Below, piece after piece: positions 29,558-37,821 of a stretch of 64,000 bases of DNA (its first letter is position 1; the number at the start of each line of letters is the position of its first letter). Below the pieces are notes generated by a model that was not told the DNA's origin, did not search any database, and was given only the letters and a program-made list of their open reading frames with translations. Source of the DNA: Azospirillum brasilense (lineage in GTDB: Bacteria > Pseudomonadota > Alphaproteobacteria > Azospirillales > Azospirillaceae); the NCBI RefSeq assembly GCF_005222205.1, contig NZ_CP032345.1:2295501-2359500 (forward strand), read 5' to 3'. The translations under genes were made by a program, and so were the position numbers.

Positions 29558-30358
29558 TTACTTCCCGGCGAACAGCCAGGAGCCGAAGGGGGCCGTCGGG
29601 CCGACCAGCCCGTCGCGGCCCACCTGGACCTCGAACACCACGCCGGCGCTGTCCACCTGTCCGCCGGTCGGCAGGGTGCGCGGCGCGTCCTGCGGGCGCG
29701 GCAGGGCGGGGTAGGGCACGCCGGTCCCCTGGCCGCTGCCGTCCAGCTCCTTCAGCGGCCCGTCGAACCGGATGTCGGAGAAGCGGTCGGACGGGTAGGG
29801 GTAGGCGTTGAAGAACCAGCTTCCCCGCCGGCAGCCGTTGATCAGCCAATAGACGCCGTTCGACGGCAGGCGCACCCCGCTCGGCGCCGGTTCGAAGGCG
29901 CCGCTCTCGTAGAGGCGCAGGACGAACAGGGCGAACTGGCGCGGCGAGAGCTGGGCCTTGGCGACCGGGCCGCGGGCGACCGCCGCCGGATCGTGCAGGT
30001 CGATGCGGGCGAGATCGGTGGCCTCCAGCACGCGCGCCTCGACCATCGCGCCGCCGGTGCCGCGGTCGCCGACGATGTCGTAGGTCCGCACATGCTTCTG
30101 ATAGTCGGCGTTGAAGACCAGCCGGTAACGGTCGGTCTCCCCCTTGGTGCAGGCGGCGCGCAGGTCGTCGCCGTTAAGGTAGCTGACCCAGGTGAGCTTG
30201 CGCGCCACCGGGTTGTCGGTCGGCCCGACCGAGGCGCAGCCGGCGAGCAGTCCCGCCGCAGCCACCGTCAGCCCCGCCACCCTGGCAAATCTCCCTCTTC
30301 GTCCGTCCCGGACGGCAGCGCGCGGAGTCGTCGGGCGTCGCTCGGGCGGGCGGGTCAT
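29558..30358 (-). CDS. predicted lipoprotein of unknown function
   Basis: A 266-residue protein starting MTRPPERRPTTPRAAVRDGR. After a charged N-terminus, AGLTVAAAGLLAGCASVG contains a lipobox (LLAGC) at about residue 43, so it is probably an outer-membrane or inner-membrane lipoprotein. The mature part (KLTWVSYLNGDDLRAACTKGE ... LPSNGVYWLINGCRRGSWFF) has no domain I recognise. Two mature Cys may form a disulphide. The start at 30358 has GAGGCAC near it; a longer frame to 30532 is not needed. Divergent from dacA. Confidence 0.7.
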   Translation of the reverse strand: MTRPPERRPTTPRAAVRDGRRGRFARVAGLTVAAAGLLAGCASVGPTDNPVARKLTWVSYLNGDDLRAACTKGETDRYRLVFNADYQKHVRTYDIVGDRGTGGAMVEARVLEATDLARIDLHDPAAVARGPVAKAQLSPRQFALFVLRLYESGAFEPAPSGVRLPSNGVYWLINGCRRGSWFFNAYPYPSDRFSDIRFDGPLKELDGSGQGTGVPYPALPRPQDAPRTLPTGGQVDSAGVVFEVQVGRDGLVGPTAPFGSWLFAGK

Positions 30359-30593
30359 GAGGTGCCTCGCGTCCTGTCGAGAGGGGAAAAGGTCCTGCGC
30401 TTCCGGGAAGATGGATCGGCGGTCGCGCTCCTTCAACGCGGTTCGCCCCGTACGGGTCCGTGCCTCATCCAATTTCGTCACAGCGCCGCCGAAGAAATCG
30501 AAGCGGTAAATTAACGAATTGTCGCTAGACACTGATTTCCATGGAATTTACCATTGCGCCAAACAGCAAGTATTAGCCTTTGGCGGGGGCATC

Positions 30594-31973
30594 ATGAACG
30601 TAACGGGCCAGACCGTTCGAAGCCTGCTTTTGGCGTTCGCTTGGCGCGGGCGCGAAACGGAGGGGGAACAGGCCACAGAACGTTTGGCGAATGGGCGTTC
30701 GACTCTGGGGGGTGGCTTCAGCATTACCCCTTTCGTTGGCAGGCTGTGCGGCACCCTGGCGGTGCTGGCGGTGACCGTCCTGGCGCCGTTGCCGGCGCTG
30801 GCCGCGAAATACGCGGCGATCGTCGTGGACGCGCGCACCGGTGAGGTGCTGCACGAGGAGAACGCCGACACCCTCACCTACCCGGCGTCGCTGACCAAGA
30901 TGATGACGCTCTACCTGACCTTCGACGCGCTCGACGAGGGACGGCTGCGGCTGGACCAGGCGCTGCCGGTGTCGGCCTGGGCGGAGGCGCAGTCGCCGAC
31001 CAAGCTCGGGCTGCGCGCCGGCAAGACGTTGCGGGTGGAGCAGGCGATCCTCGGGCTGGTCACCAAGTCGGCCAACGACGCTTCGGTCGTGCTGGCGGAG
31101 GCGCTGGGCGGCAGCGAGGCCAAGTTCGCCGAGATGATGACCCGCAAGGCCCGCGAGCTGGGGATGCGCAACACCGTGTTCCGCAACTCCAACGGCCTGC
31201 CGAACATGCAGCAGGTGACCACGGCGCGCGACTTCTCGATCCTGTCGCGGGCGATGCTGTCGGACCACTCCCGCTATTACCCCTATTTCAGCCGCCGCGC
31301 CTTCGTCTATGGCGGGCGCAGCCTGAACAACCACAACCGGCTGATGTCGCGCTACGAGGGCATGGACGGCATCAAGACCGGCTACACCGTGGCCAGCGGC
31401 TTCAACCTCGCGGCGTCGGCGGTGCGCGACGGGCGCCGTCTGGTCGCCGTGGTGCTGGGCGGCAAGTCAGCGGCCTCGCGCGACGCCCGCATGGAGGCGA
31501 TCCTCGACAAGGCGTTCGACAAGCCGAGTCGCGGGTCGGAGGCGCCGGTCGTCGCCCGCGCCGGCGACGAGGACGCGCCGCGCGTCACCGCCAAGGGCAA
31601 GCCGCCGGCCAAGGCGGAGACCATCGCGCAGCTCGCCTCCACCGTTTCCACCCCCGCCGCGGTCCGTCCGCCGGCCCGCGCCCGCGACGAGGACGACGAC
31701 ACGGCGAAGGCCGACGGGTCGAAGTGGGGCGTGCAGGTCGGCGCCTTCTCGACGCGGGAGGCCAGCAACCGGGCGCTGACCCAGGCGACCAAGCAGGCGC
31801 CCTTCCTGCTGCGCGCCGCCAAGCCGGCGGTGACGCCGGTGAAGGCCAACGGCTCCACCGTCTACCGCGCCCGCATGGTCGGTCTGGACGAGCGCACCGC
31901 CCGCAAGGTCTGCTCGGAGCTGACCCGCAACGGACACCGTTGCGTTACGGTGTCGCCGAACGAGAAGCTGTAA
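30594..31973 (+). CDS. dacA: D-alanyl-D-alanine carboxypeptidase with SPOR domain
   Basis: Penicillin-binding protein of the PBP5/6 type, which trims the pentapeptide stem of peptidoglycan in the periplasm. The 459-residue protein has an N-terminal hydrophobic segment (residues about 52-71), then motifs SLTK (around residue 102), SAN (around 157) and KTG (around 262). A Pro/Ala-rich linker leads to a C-terminal SPOR domain (WGVQVGAFSTREASNRAL) that probably targets septal glycan. The N-terminal ~45 residues before the signal segment are unusually long, so the true start could be downstream. Confidence 0.92.
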   Translation: MNVTGQTVRSLLLAFAWRGRETEGEQATERLANGRSTLGGGFSITPFVGRLCGTLAVLAVTVLAPLPALAAKYAAIVVDARTGEVLHEENADTLTYPASLTKMMTLYLTFDALDEGRLRLDQALPVSAWAEAQSPTKLGLRAGKTLRVEQAILGLVTKSANDASVVLAEALGGSEAKFAEMMTRKARELGMRNTVFRNSNGLPNMQQVTTARDFSILSRAMLSDHSRYYPYFSRRAFVYGGRSLNNHNRLMSRYEGMDGIKTGYTVASGFNLAASAVRDGRRLVAVVLGGKSAASRDARMEAILDKAFDKPSRGSEAPVVARAGDEDAPRVTAKGKPPAKAETIAQLASTVSTPAAVRPPARARDEDDDTAKADGSKWGVQVGAFSTREASNRALTQATKQAPFLLRAAKPAVTPVKANGSTVYRARMVGLDERTARKVCSELTRNGHRCVTVSPNEKL

Positions 31974-31995
31974 CCCCGCTTTTTTCCGCCATACG

Positions 31996-32030
31996 AAAAA
32001 GGCGCAGCCTTGGGGCTGCGCCTTTTTTCG
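31996..32030 (+). terminator. intrinsic terminator between dacA and tupA
   Basis: The hairpin aaaaggcgcagcc-ttgg-ggctgcgccttttttc has a perfect stem and a T-run on both strands, serving the convergent dacA and tupA transcripts. Confidence 0.93.
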
Positions 32031-32051
32031 TGTCCGCGGAGCGGGGGGCGG

Positions 32052-32888
32052 TCAGACGCCCGGCTCGTTGGCGTTCGGGAAGAACAGCGGGTTGCCGTTG
32101 ATCGTGTAGTCCGCGATGGCCTGCTGGCCCTCGGCGGAGACCAGCCAGTCGACGAAGGCCTGCCCGTCGGCGGCCTTGACGTGGCTGAACTTGGCCGGGT
32201 TCACCAGCATGACGCCATACTGGTTGAACAGACGCTTGTCGCCCTCCACCAGCACGTCGAGGTCGCCGCGGTTCTTGAAGCTGAGCCAAGTGGCGCGGTC
32301 GGTCATGGCGTAGCCGTTCACCGCGGCGGCGGTGTTCAGCGTGGCGCCCATGCCCTGGCCGATGGCGCGGTACCAGCCGTCGCCCGCGGTGGGATCGACG
32401 CCGGCGGTCTTCCACAGCGCCTGCTCGGCCTTGTGGGTGCCGCTGTCGTCGCCGCGCGACACGAAGGCGGCCTTGGCGGCGGCGACGCCCTTCAGCGCGG
32501 CGGAGACGTCCTTGCTGCCGCCGACCTTCGCCGGGTCGGCCTTCGGCCCGACGATGACGAAGTCGTTGTACATGACCGGCTTGCGCTCGGTGCTGAAGCC
32601 CTCGGCGACGAACTTGTCCTCCGACGGCTTGTGATGGACGAACAGCACGTCGGCGTCGCCGCGCTTGGCGATGTCGATGGCCTGGCCGGTGCCCTTGGCG
32701 ACCACACGGACCTCGATCCCGGTCTTCTCGGTGAATTTCGGCAGGATCGACTTGAACAGCCCCGAATCCTCGGTCGAGGTGGTGGAGGCCACGGTGATGA
32801 AGCGGTCGGCGGCGGTGGACGGCTGAACGGAGCCGAGCAGCAGAGCCGCCGCGGCGGCGCATCCCAGCACGAAAGAACGGCGCAGCAT
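32052..32888 (-). CDS. tupA: tungstate-binding ABC transporter protein
   Basis: Periplasmic binding protein of the TupA/PstS-like class, 278 residues. A signal peptide (MLRRSFVLGCAAAAALLL) precedes the anion-site segment TVASTTSTEDSGLF, a TupA hallmark. FVSRGDDSGTHKAEQALW is the second anion-binding loop. Tungstate is favoured over molybdate or phosphate by these motifs. The ATG at 32888 lies eight bases after GAGAGGG. It follows tupB, and both adjoin the formate dehydrogenase accessory genes, which suggests the W/Mo cofactor of that enzyme as the destination. Confidence 0.88.
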   Translation of the reverse strand: MLRRSFVLGCAAAAALLLGSVQPSTAADRFITVASTTSTEDSGLFKSILPKFTEKTGIEVRVVAKGTGQAIDIAKRGDADVLFVHHKPSEDKFVAEGFSTERKPVMYNDFVIVGPKADPAKVGGSKDVSAALKGVAAAKAAFVSRGDDSGTHKAEQALWKTAGVDPTAGDGWYRAIGQGMGATLNTAAAVNGYAMTDRATWLSFKNRGDLDVLVEGDKRLFNQYGVMLVNPAKFSHVKAADGQAFVDWLVSAEGQQAIADYTINGNPLFFPNANEPGV

Positions 32889-33000
32889 CAGGCTATCCCT
32901 CTCCATGTTTCTGCCCGCCTTGGTTGCGGGCTGTGGCGGCGACTATGGGAAAGTTCGAACGGCTTTGCAAATTTTCCGCAACCGGGGCGCGGACGGTTGC

Positions 33001-33696
33001 TCAGGCCCGCCGCGTCTCCCGCACCATGGCGGCGGCGAGATTCACCGACAGCGACAGGGTCATCAGGATGACGCCGAGGCCGAGCGCCATCGGCAGGTCG
33101 CCCTTGCTGGTCTCCAGCGCGATCGAGGTGGTCATGACGCGGGTCACCCGGTCGATGTTGCCGCCGACGATCATCACCGCCCCCACCTCCGCCGAGGCCC
33201 GCCCGAAGCCGGCCAGCACGATGGTCAGCAGGCTCCAGCGCGCCTCCGACAGCAGGACGAACAGGGTGGTCAGCGGCCCCGTCCCCATCACCCGCAGCAG
33301 GTCGGCGTACTCCACCATCAGATCCTCGACGGCCTGACGGGTCAGGGCGGCGACGATGGGCACGATCAGCACGGTCTGGGCGATGATCATCGCGGTCGGG
33401 GTGAACAGCAGCCCCAGCACCCCCAGCGGGCCGGAGCGCGACAGGATCAGATAGACGATCAGCCCCACCACCACCGGTGGCAGCCCCATCGCCGTGTTCA
33501 GGAACAGGGTCACCGCGCGGCGCCCCGGAAAGCGGAAGGCGGCCACGGCGGCGCCCAGCGGCAGGCCGATCAGCGCCGACAGCAGGACGGCGGTCAGGCT
33601 GACGCGCAGCGACAGGGCGACGATCCCCACCAGGGCGGGGTCGAGGTCGGCGATCAGGTGGAAGGCGGTGACGAAGGCCAGACCGAACTCATGCAT
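33001..33696 (-). CDS. tupB: tungstate ABC transporter permease
   Basis: Inner-membrane permease of 231 residues with about six hydrophobic segments, starting MHEFGLAFVTAFHLIADLD. The segment ALTRQAVEDLMVEYADLLRV and the following GFGRASAEVGAVMIVGG form the EAA-type loop that contacts the ATPase and are typical of TupB. Downstream tupA lies about 110 bases away on the same strand. No ATP-binding gene (tupC) is adjacent: plus-strand genes border the pair on both sides. The start at 33696 is weakly supported; in-frame alternatives exist upstream. Confidence 0.88.
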   Translation of the reverse strand: MHEFGLAFVTAFHLIADLDPALVGIVALSLRVSLTAVLLSALIGLPLGAAVAAFRFPGRRAVTLFLNTAMGLPPVVVGLIVYLILSRSGPLGVLGLLFTPTAMIIAQTVLIVPIVAALTRQAVEDLMVEYADLLRVMGTGPLTTLFVLLSEARWSLLTIVLAGFGRASAEVGAVMIVGGNIDRVTRVMTTSIALETSKGDLPMALGLGVILMTLSLSVNLAAAMVRETRRA

Positions 33697-33815
33697 AAGG
33701 GTACTCGTGCATACCAGGCGCTCGCGCGTCAAACCGGGGCCGCATCGCTTCCGTCCTGCGGGAGCCGATCATCCGCCGCTTGCCCCGGCGCTCAATCTTC
33801 CCCACTCTTCCGGTC

Positions 33816-34697
33816 ATGGACCTCTCGGAATTCACCATAAGGCCGGACCCGGCGAATCCCAAGCTGACGGAGCGCGTTTCCGGGCTGGATCAGGACGGGC
33901 GCCCGGTGGAGGCGTCGGTCACCGTCGAACGGCCGCTGACGCTGTACCTGAACGGGCAGGAGATCGTCACCATGATGACGATCGCCGACTACCCTGATTA
34001 TCTGGCGGTGGGCTACCTGCTCAACCAGAACATGCTGAAGCGCGACGACCGGATCACCGGCATCGACTACGACGAGGAGATCGACACCGTCGTCGTCCGC
34101 ACCGAGCGCGCCACGAACTACGAGCAGAAGCTCAAGAAGAAGACGCTGACCTCCGGTTGCGCCCAGGGCACCGCCTTCGGCGACGTGATGGAGACCTTCG
34201 AGTCGGTGAAGCTGAACCCCGACGCGCGGCTGAAGACCTCCTGGATCTACGCCCTGTCGAAGAAGATCAACCTGACGCCCAGCCTGTATCTGGAGGCCGG
34301 CGCCATCCACGGCTGCGTGCTCTGCCAGGAGGACCGTCCGCTTGTCTATATGGAGGACGTCGGGCGGCACAACGCGGTGGACAAGGTGGCGGGCTACATG
34401 CACCTGCACGGCGTGCCGGCGCACGACAAGATCTTCTACACGACCGGGCGGCTGACCTCGGAGATGGTCATCAAGACGGTGCAGATGGGCATCCCCATCC
34501 TGATCTCCCGCTCCGGCTTCACCGCCTGGGGGGTGGAGCTGGGGCGGCAGGCCAACCTGACCATGGTCGGGCGGGCCAAGGGCAAGCGCTTCCTGGCTTT
34601 GGCCGGCACCGACCGGCTGGACTTCGACGCCGACCCGGCCGCGGTCGGCGACGAGGGCGGGCGCCACCAGCGCAAGGGGAGCCGCGATGACGACTGA
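33816..34697 (+). CDS. fdhD: formate dehydrogenase accessory sulfurtransferase FdhD
   Basis: Transfers sulfur from IscS to the molybdenum/tungsten cofactor before insertion into formate dehydrogenase. The 293-residue protein has the N-terminal FdhD beta-fold ([20 protein letters not shown]) and the conserved [12 protein letters not shown] and [19 protein letters not shown] blocks. The persulfide loop reads TSGCAQGT, with a single Cys instead of the CxxC of E. coli FdhD. A separate CVLC pair occurs in [11 protein letters not shown]. It overlaps mobA by 11 bases and starts the accessory operon. Confidence 0.93.
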   Translation: MDLSEFTIRPDPANPKLTERVSGLDQDGRPVEASVTVERPLTLYLNGQEIVTMMTIADYPDYLAVGYLLNQNMLKRDDRITGIDYDEEIDTVVVRTERATNYEQKLKKKTLTSGCAQGTAFGDVMETFESVKLNPDARLKTSWIYALSKKINLTPSLYLEAGAIHGCVLCQEDRPLVYMEDVGRHNAVDKVAGYMHLHGVPAHDKIFYTTGRLTSEMVIKTVQMGIPILISRSGFTAWGVELGRQANLTMVGRAKGKRFLALAGTDRLDFDADPAAVGDEGGRHQRKGSRDDD

Positions 34698-35313
34698 AGG
34701 CATCGCCGGCGTGCTGCTGGCCGGCGGCCTGTCGCGGCGCATGGGCGGCGGCGACAAGAGCCTGCGCACGCTCGGCGGGCGCAGCATCCTGGAGCGCATC
34801 GTCGCCACCGTGCGTCCGCAGGTCGGGCCGCTGGTGCTCAACGCCAACGGCGACCCGGCGCGCTTCGCCGCGTTCGGCCTCCCGGTGGCGGCGGACGTGG
34901 TGGAGGGCTTCGCCGGGCCGCTGGCCGGGGTGCTGACCGGGATGGAGTGGGCGCGGGCCAACGCGCCGGACTGCCGCTGGTTGGCCAGCTTCGCCACCGA
35001 CGCGCCCTTCATCCCCGGCGATCTGGTCGCGCGTCTGGTCGCGGCGGTGGAGCGCGAGGGCGCCGATCTCGCCTGCGCCCGCTCCGATGGTCAGGAGCAT
35101 CCGGTCTTCGGGCTGTGGCGGGTGGACCTCGCCGACGACCTCCGCCGCGCCATGGTGGAGGAGGACATGCGCAAGGTCGACGCCTGGACCGCCCGTCACC
35201 GTCTGGCGGTTGCCGACTTCGCCACCGATCCGGTAGACCCCTTCTTCAACACCAACCGTCCCGACGATCTGGCGGAGGCGGAACGGCTGATGGCGGCGGG
35301 ACTGGTCCGATGA
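34687..35313 (+). CDS. mobA: molybdenum cofactor guanylyltransferase
   Basis: Attaches GMP to molybdopterin to make the bis-MGD cofactor of formate dehydrogenase. The 208-residue protein has the nucleotidyltransferase signature [18 protein letters not shown] (residues 9-26), then [12 protein letters not shown] for metal and nucleotide binding. Length is normal for MobA (about 190-210). Translation is coupled on both sides: 11 bases of overlap with fdhD and an ATGA overlap with the DUF3305 gene. Confidence 0.96.
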   Translation: MTTEGIAGVLLAGGLSRRMGGGDKSLRTLGGRSILERIVATVRPQVGPLVLNANGDPARFAAFGLPVAADVVEGFAGPLAGVLTGMEWARANAPDCRWLASFATDAPFIPGDLVARLVAAVEREGADLACARSDGQEHPVFGLWRVDLADDLRRAMVEEDMRKVDAWTARHRLAVADFATDPVDPFFNTNRPDDLAEAERLMAAGLVR

Positions 35314-35804
35314 GCGAGACCCTGAACAAGACCGAGACGATGGCTCTCGGCATCGTGCTGGAGCGCCGTAAGGGCACCAGCGCCTGGGCGGACTGGGCGT
35401 GGCGCCCGGTGTCGGTGATCCCCGGTGCCCCGCCGGTCGACGGTCCCTGGCGGTTGCTGCGCGAGGGGGAGGGCTGGGCGCACTTCCACGCCGCGACCCT
35501 GCCGCTGGAGCTGTTCCGCAGCGACACCGAAGGCTACAAGCTGAACCTGTCGCAGGAGCCGCCGCGCCTCTGGGTCGTGCTGCGCCCGGACGAGACGGGC
35601 GAGCCGGGGGGCGTCGTGCCCTTCGTCGTCACCGCCTCCGCCCACGAATGCGAGGCCTATCAGGTGAGCGGCGTGGAGATGGTGGAGACGGTGCCGATGC
35701 CGCCGGAGGTCACGGCGCTGGTCCGCGACTTCACCGAGCAGCACCATGTGGATGTCCCCTTCGTGAAGCGCGAGCGCAAGCGGCACTTCCCGAAGCAGGG
35801 GTGA
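35310..35804 (+). CDS. DUF3305 protein of formate dehydrogenase cluster
   Basis: A 164-residue cytoplasmic protein starting [20 protein letters not shown]. The pattern '[21 protein letters not shown]' and the ending [13 protein letters not shown] identify DUF3305, a family found almost only next to formate dehydrogenase genes in proteobacteria. Its role is unknown; an assembly or maturation function is inferred from this neighbourhood. The ATG overlaps the mobA TGA in an ATGA, so the two are translated together. No Cys cluster for a cofactor is seen. Confidence 0.88.
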   Translation: MSETLNKTETMALGIVLERRKGTSAWADWAWRPVSVIPGAPPVDGPWRLLREGEGWAHFHAATLPLELFRSDTEGYKLNLSQEPPRLWVVLRPDETGEPGGVVPFVVTASAHECEAYQVSGVEMVETVPMPPEVTALVRDFTEQHHVDVPFVKRERKRHFPKQG

Positions 35805-35821
35805 TGAATTCTTGATGGGGC

Positions 35822-35918
35822 GTCAGCGCCGCGCCCCCCTCCCGGCCTCCCCCCCGCTCCGCAGGGGGAGGAGCCGATTCCCTCCCCCGCCCAGCGGGGG
35901 AGGGTCAGGGTGGGGGCA
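35822..35918. repeat. REP-like element within the fdh accessory operon
   Basis: Tandem hairpins with arms of the type ccccgctccgcaggggg and ccctcccccgc / gcgggggaggg lie between the DUF3305 and DUF3306 genes. The family also occurs at 8788, 29466 and 44120. Its position inside an operon could reduce expression of the downstream gene. Confidence 0.65.
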
Positions 35919-35946
35919 CCGCATGGCGACCCCCGGACACACCGAC

Positions 35947-36540
35947 ATGACCGACGAATCCTTCCTCTCCCGCTGGTCCCGCCTGAAGCGGCAGCCCGCC
36001 GCCCCCGCCCCGGAGCCGGCCCTGGAACCAGTGCAGCCGCCGCCGGCCGAGGAATCGCCCGCGCAACTCCCGGTGGATGCTGCGGCCGAGCCAGCCAAGA
36101 CCGCTCCGGAGTCCGATGACCCCCTGAAGGACCTTCCCCCCGTGGAGGAGCTGACGCTGGAGTCCGACTTCACCCCCTTCCTGCGGGCGGAAGTGCCGGA
36201 CGACCTGCACCGGCAGGCGCTGCGCAAGCTGTGGACCTCCGACCCGGTCTTCGCCAACGACGATGGACTGAAGGACTACGCCGACGACTATGCCAGCCTG
36301 TTCACCGGCTCCTCGCCGGTGAAGACGCTCTACCGCGTCGGCAAGGGCTTCCTCGACGCCGCGGAAGAGGCGGCCGAGAAGGCGGAACCGGACACCGGTG
36401 AGACGGTCGGCGAGACAACCGTGGGCGGCGGTGTCGCGGAAGGTGGGGAAGAAAAAGCGGCGCTTACCGAAAGTTCGGAACCGGAACAGAGTTCCTCTGC
36501 TTCGCAGGAACCGGACATCGATATGATAAAAAGAGCATAG
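35947..36540 (+). CDS. DUF3306 protein of formate dehydrogenase cluster
   Basis: A 197-residue hydrophilic protein of the DUF3306 family, a common partner of DUF3305 and formate dehydrogenase. The conserved N-terminus is DESFLSRWSRLKR, followed by a Pro/Ala/Glu-rich disordered stretch. The conserved core is LTLESDFTPFLRAEVPDDLHRQALRKLW-like sequence (about residues 70-100) plus GLKDYADDYAS. The acidic C-terminus (about 70 residues) is disordered. Function unknown. The ATG at 35947 is preferred; 35923 is possible. A REP-like element separates it from the DUF3305 gene. Confidence 0.85.
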   Translation: MTDESFLSRWSRLKRQPAAPAPEPALEPVQPPPAEESPAQLPVDAAAEPAKTAPESDDPLKDLPPVEELTLESDFTPFLRAEVPDDLHRQALRKLWTSDPVFANDDGLKDYADDYASLFTGSSPVKTLYRVGKGFLDAAEEAAEKAEPDTGETVGETTVGGGVAEGGEEKAALTESSEPEQSSSASQEPDIDMIKRA

Positions 36541-36578
36541 CGCCAGTCCAGCCCAAGACGCGGTAAGCACACTTCTGA

Positions 36579-36619
36579 GTCAACCTTTGTTGACAAACAC
36601 CGCGAATCTGCCCTTTAAT
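36579..36619 (+). promoter_or_regulatory. fdh operon promoter with overlapping inverted repeat
   Basis: TTGACA (36590-36595), an 18-base spacer and TTTAAT (36614-36619) form a sigma-70-type promoter about 200 bases before the chaperone gene. A perfect inverted repeat GTCAAC-CTTT-GTTGAC (36579-36594) overlaps the -35 box, suggesting a repressor or activator site. It does not match an FNR box. Confidence 0.6.
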
Positions 36620-36821
36620 AGCTCGAACCTGAGCGTTAAGCCCCTGATATGGCGAAGCTTTTCGCGGGTGCAATATGAGGTTGTCGGTCCAGGGCGTCTC
36701 GGGCGCCGGCCCATGACGCCGTGAGCCTGCAACGGGCGAGCCAATGCGCCGCCGTTGTCGCGACGGGTGGGGCCGGGTGCCGGGATTTTGCCGATCTGGT
36801 CCTTTTGTCGTGTCGGGAGGA

Positions 36822-37442
36822 ATGAGCGCCGTGTCTTCGACCGGTGAACACGATCCGTCGGCCTTGCCGCCGGAGGAGATGCAGCGGGCGCAGCTCTATG
36901 CGCTGCTGGCGCATCTGCTTGCCCGCCCGCCCGGCGGGGACTTCCTGACCGCTCTGGCGGCGTTGGACGGCGACGCGACCCCCCTCGGGCAGGCGCTGCG
37001 CGGTCTGGCCGAGGCCGCCCGCGGCACGGACGCCGCCGCGGTGGAGGAGGAGTTCAACACCCTCTTCATCGGTGTCGGCGGCGGCATCCTGTCCCCCTAC
37101 GGTTCCTACTATCTCACAGGATTCCTTCACGAAAAGCCGCTGGCCGAGCTGCGCGGCGACATGGCGCTGCTGGGCATCGCCCGCGCCGACGATGTGAAGG
37201 AACCCGAAGACCACATCGCCGCCCTGGCCGAGATGATGGCGGGTCTGATCACCGGCGCCTTTGGTGCCCCGGCCGATCTGGAGGAGCAGCGCCGCTTCTT
37301 CGACCGCCACATCGGCTCCTGGGCCGGCAGGTTCTTCACCGATCTGGAATCCACGCCGTCCGCCGCCTTCTACCGCGCGGTGGGCACGCTGGGTCACCGG
37401 TATCTGGAGGTCGAGGGGAAAGCCTTCGACATGGCGGCGTGA
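36822..37442 (+). CDS. TorD-family formate dehydrogenase chaperone
   Basis: Cytoplasmic chaperone of the TorD/DmsD class, 206 residues, expected to bind the TAT signal of the catalytic subunit and guard it during cofactor loading. Family signatures are EEEFNTLFIGVGGGILSPYGS (split by one residue) and the EPEDHIAALAEMM motif. The start at 36822 is one base after GGGAGG; a GTG at 36831 with ten-base spacing is a real alternative. It opens the operon with the TAT peptide gene and fdhA. Confidence 0.88.
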   Translation: MSAVSSTGEHDPSALPPEEMQRAQLYALLAHLLARPPGGDFLTALAALDGDATPLGQALRGLAEAARGTDAAAVEEEFNTLFIGVGGGILSPYGSYYLTGFLHEKPLAELRGDMALLGIARADDVKEPEDHIAALAEMMAGLITGAFGAPADLEEQRRFFDRHIGSWAGRFFTDLESTPSAAFYRAVGTLGHRYLEVEGKAFDMAA

Positions 37443-37605
37443 CGGGGCGGCCCGACCGCACACCGGCACCGCCGCCGAACAGACGACTAAACAACGAGAC
37501 CGGCCCACGACAAGGCCGGTCCGGAAACGCTGAAAACAAGGCCCGGAAACCGGGCGGCACATCGGTCTTCAGTCTCGGGGAAGCCGCGAAGAATAGGGTG
37601 AAGCT

Positions 37606-37806
37606 ATGACGGACAAGAAGGAAAAGACCACGCTTGCGCGGCGCGACCTGTTCCGCGCGGCTGGATTGGGCGTCGGCGCGCTGGGCGCCGCTGCCGTGGG
37701 CGCCGTGACGGGTGCGGAGCCGGTGCAGGCCGCCGAGCCCGCTCCCGCCCAGGGCTACCGCGAGACCGACCATGTCCGGACGGTCTACGAACTGAGCCGC
37801 TTCTAA
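37606..37806 (+). CDS. formate dehydrogenase region TAT-target small protein
   Basis: A 66-residue protein with a twin-arginine-type signal (LARRDLFRAAGLGVGALGAAA) followed by only ~25 residues ending YRETDHVRTVYELSRF. It matches the small family known as 'formate dehydrogenase region TAT target', which occurs just upstream of fdh catalytic genes. Role unknown; it could be a membrane-delivered assembly partner. It lies 15 bases before fdhA and presumably shares its transcript. Confidence 0.88.
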   Translation: MTDKKEKTTLARRDLFRAAGLGVGALGAAAVGAVTGAEPVQAAEPAPAQGYRETDHVRTVYELSRF

Positions 37807-37821
37807 GAAGGACCGCCGCAC

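Noticed and set aside
36579..36594. FNR/ANR box at the fdh promoter
   Set aside because: The arms read GTCAAC/GTTGAC rather than TTGAT/ATCAA, so it is not an FNR site.
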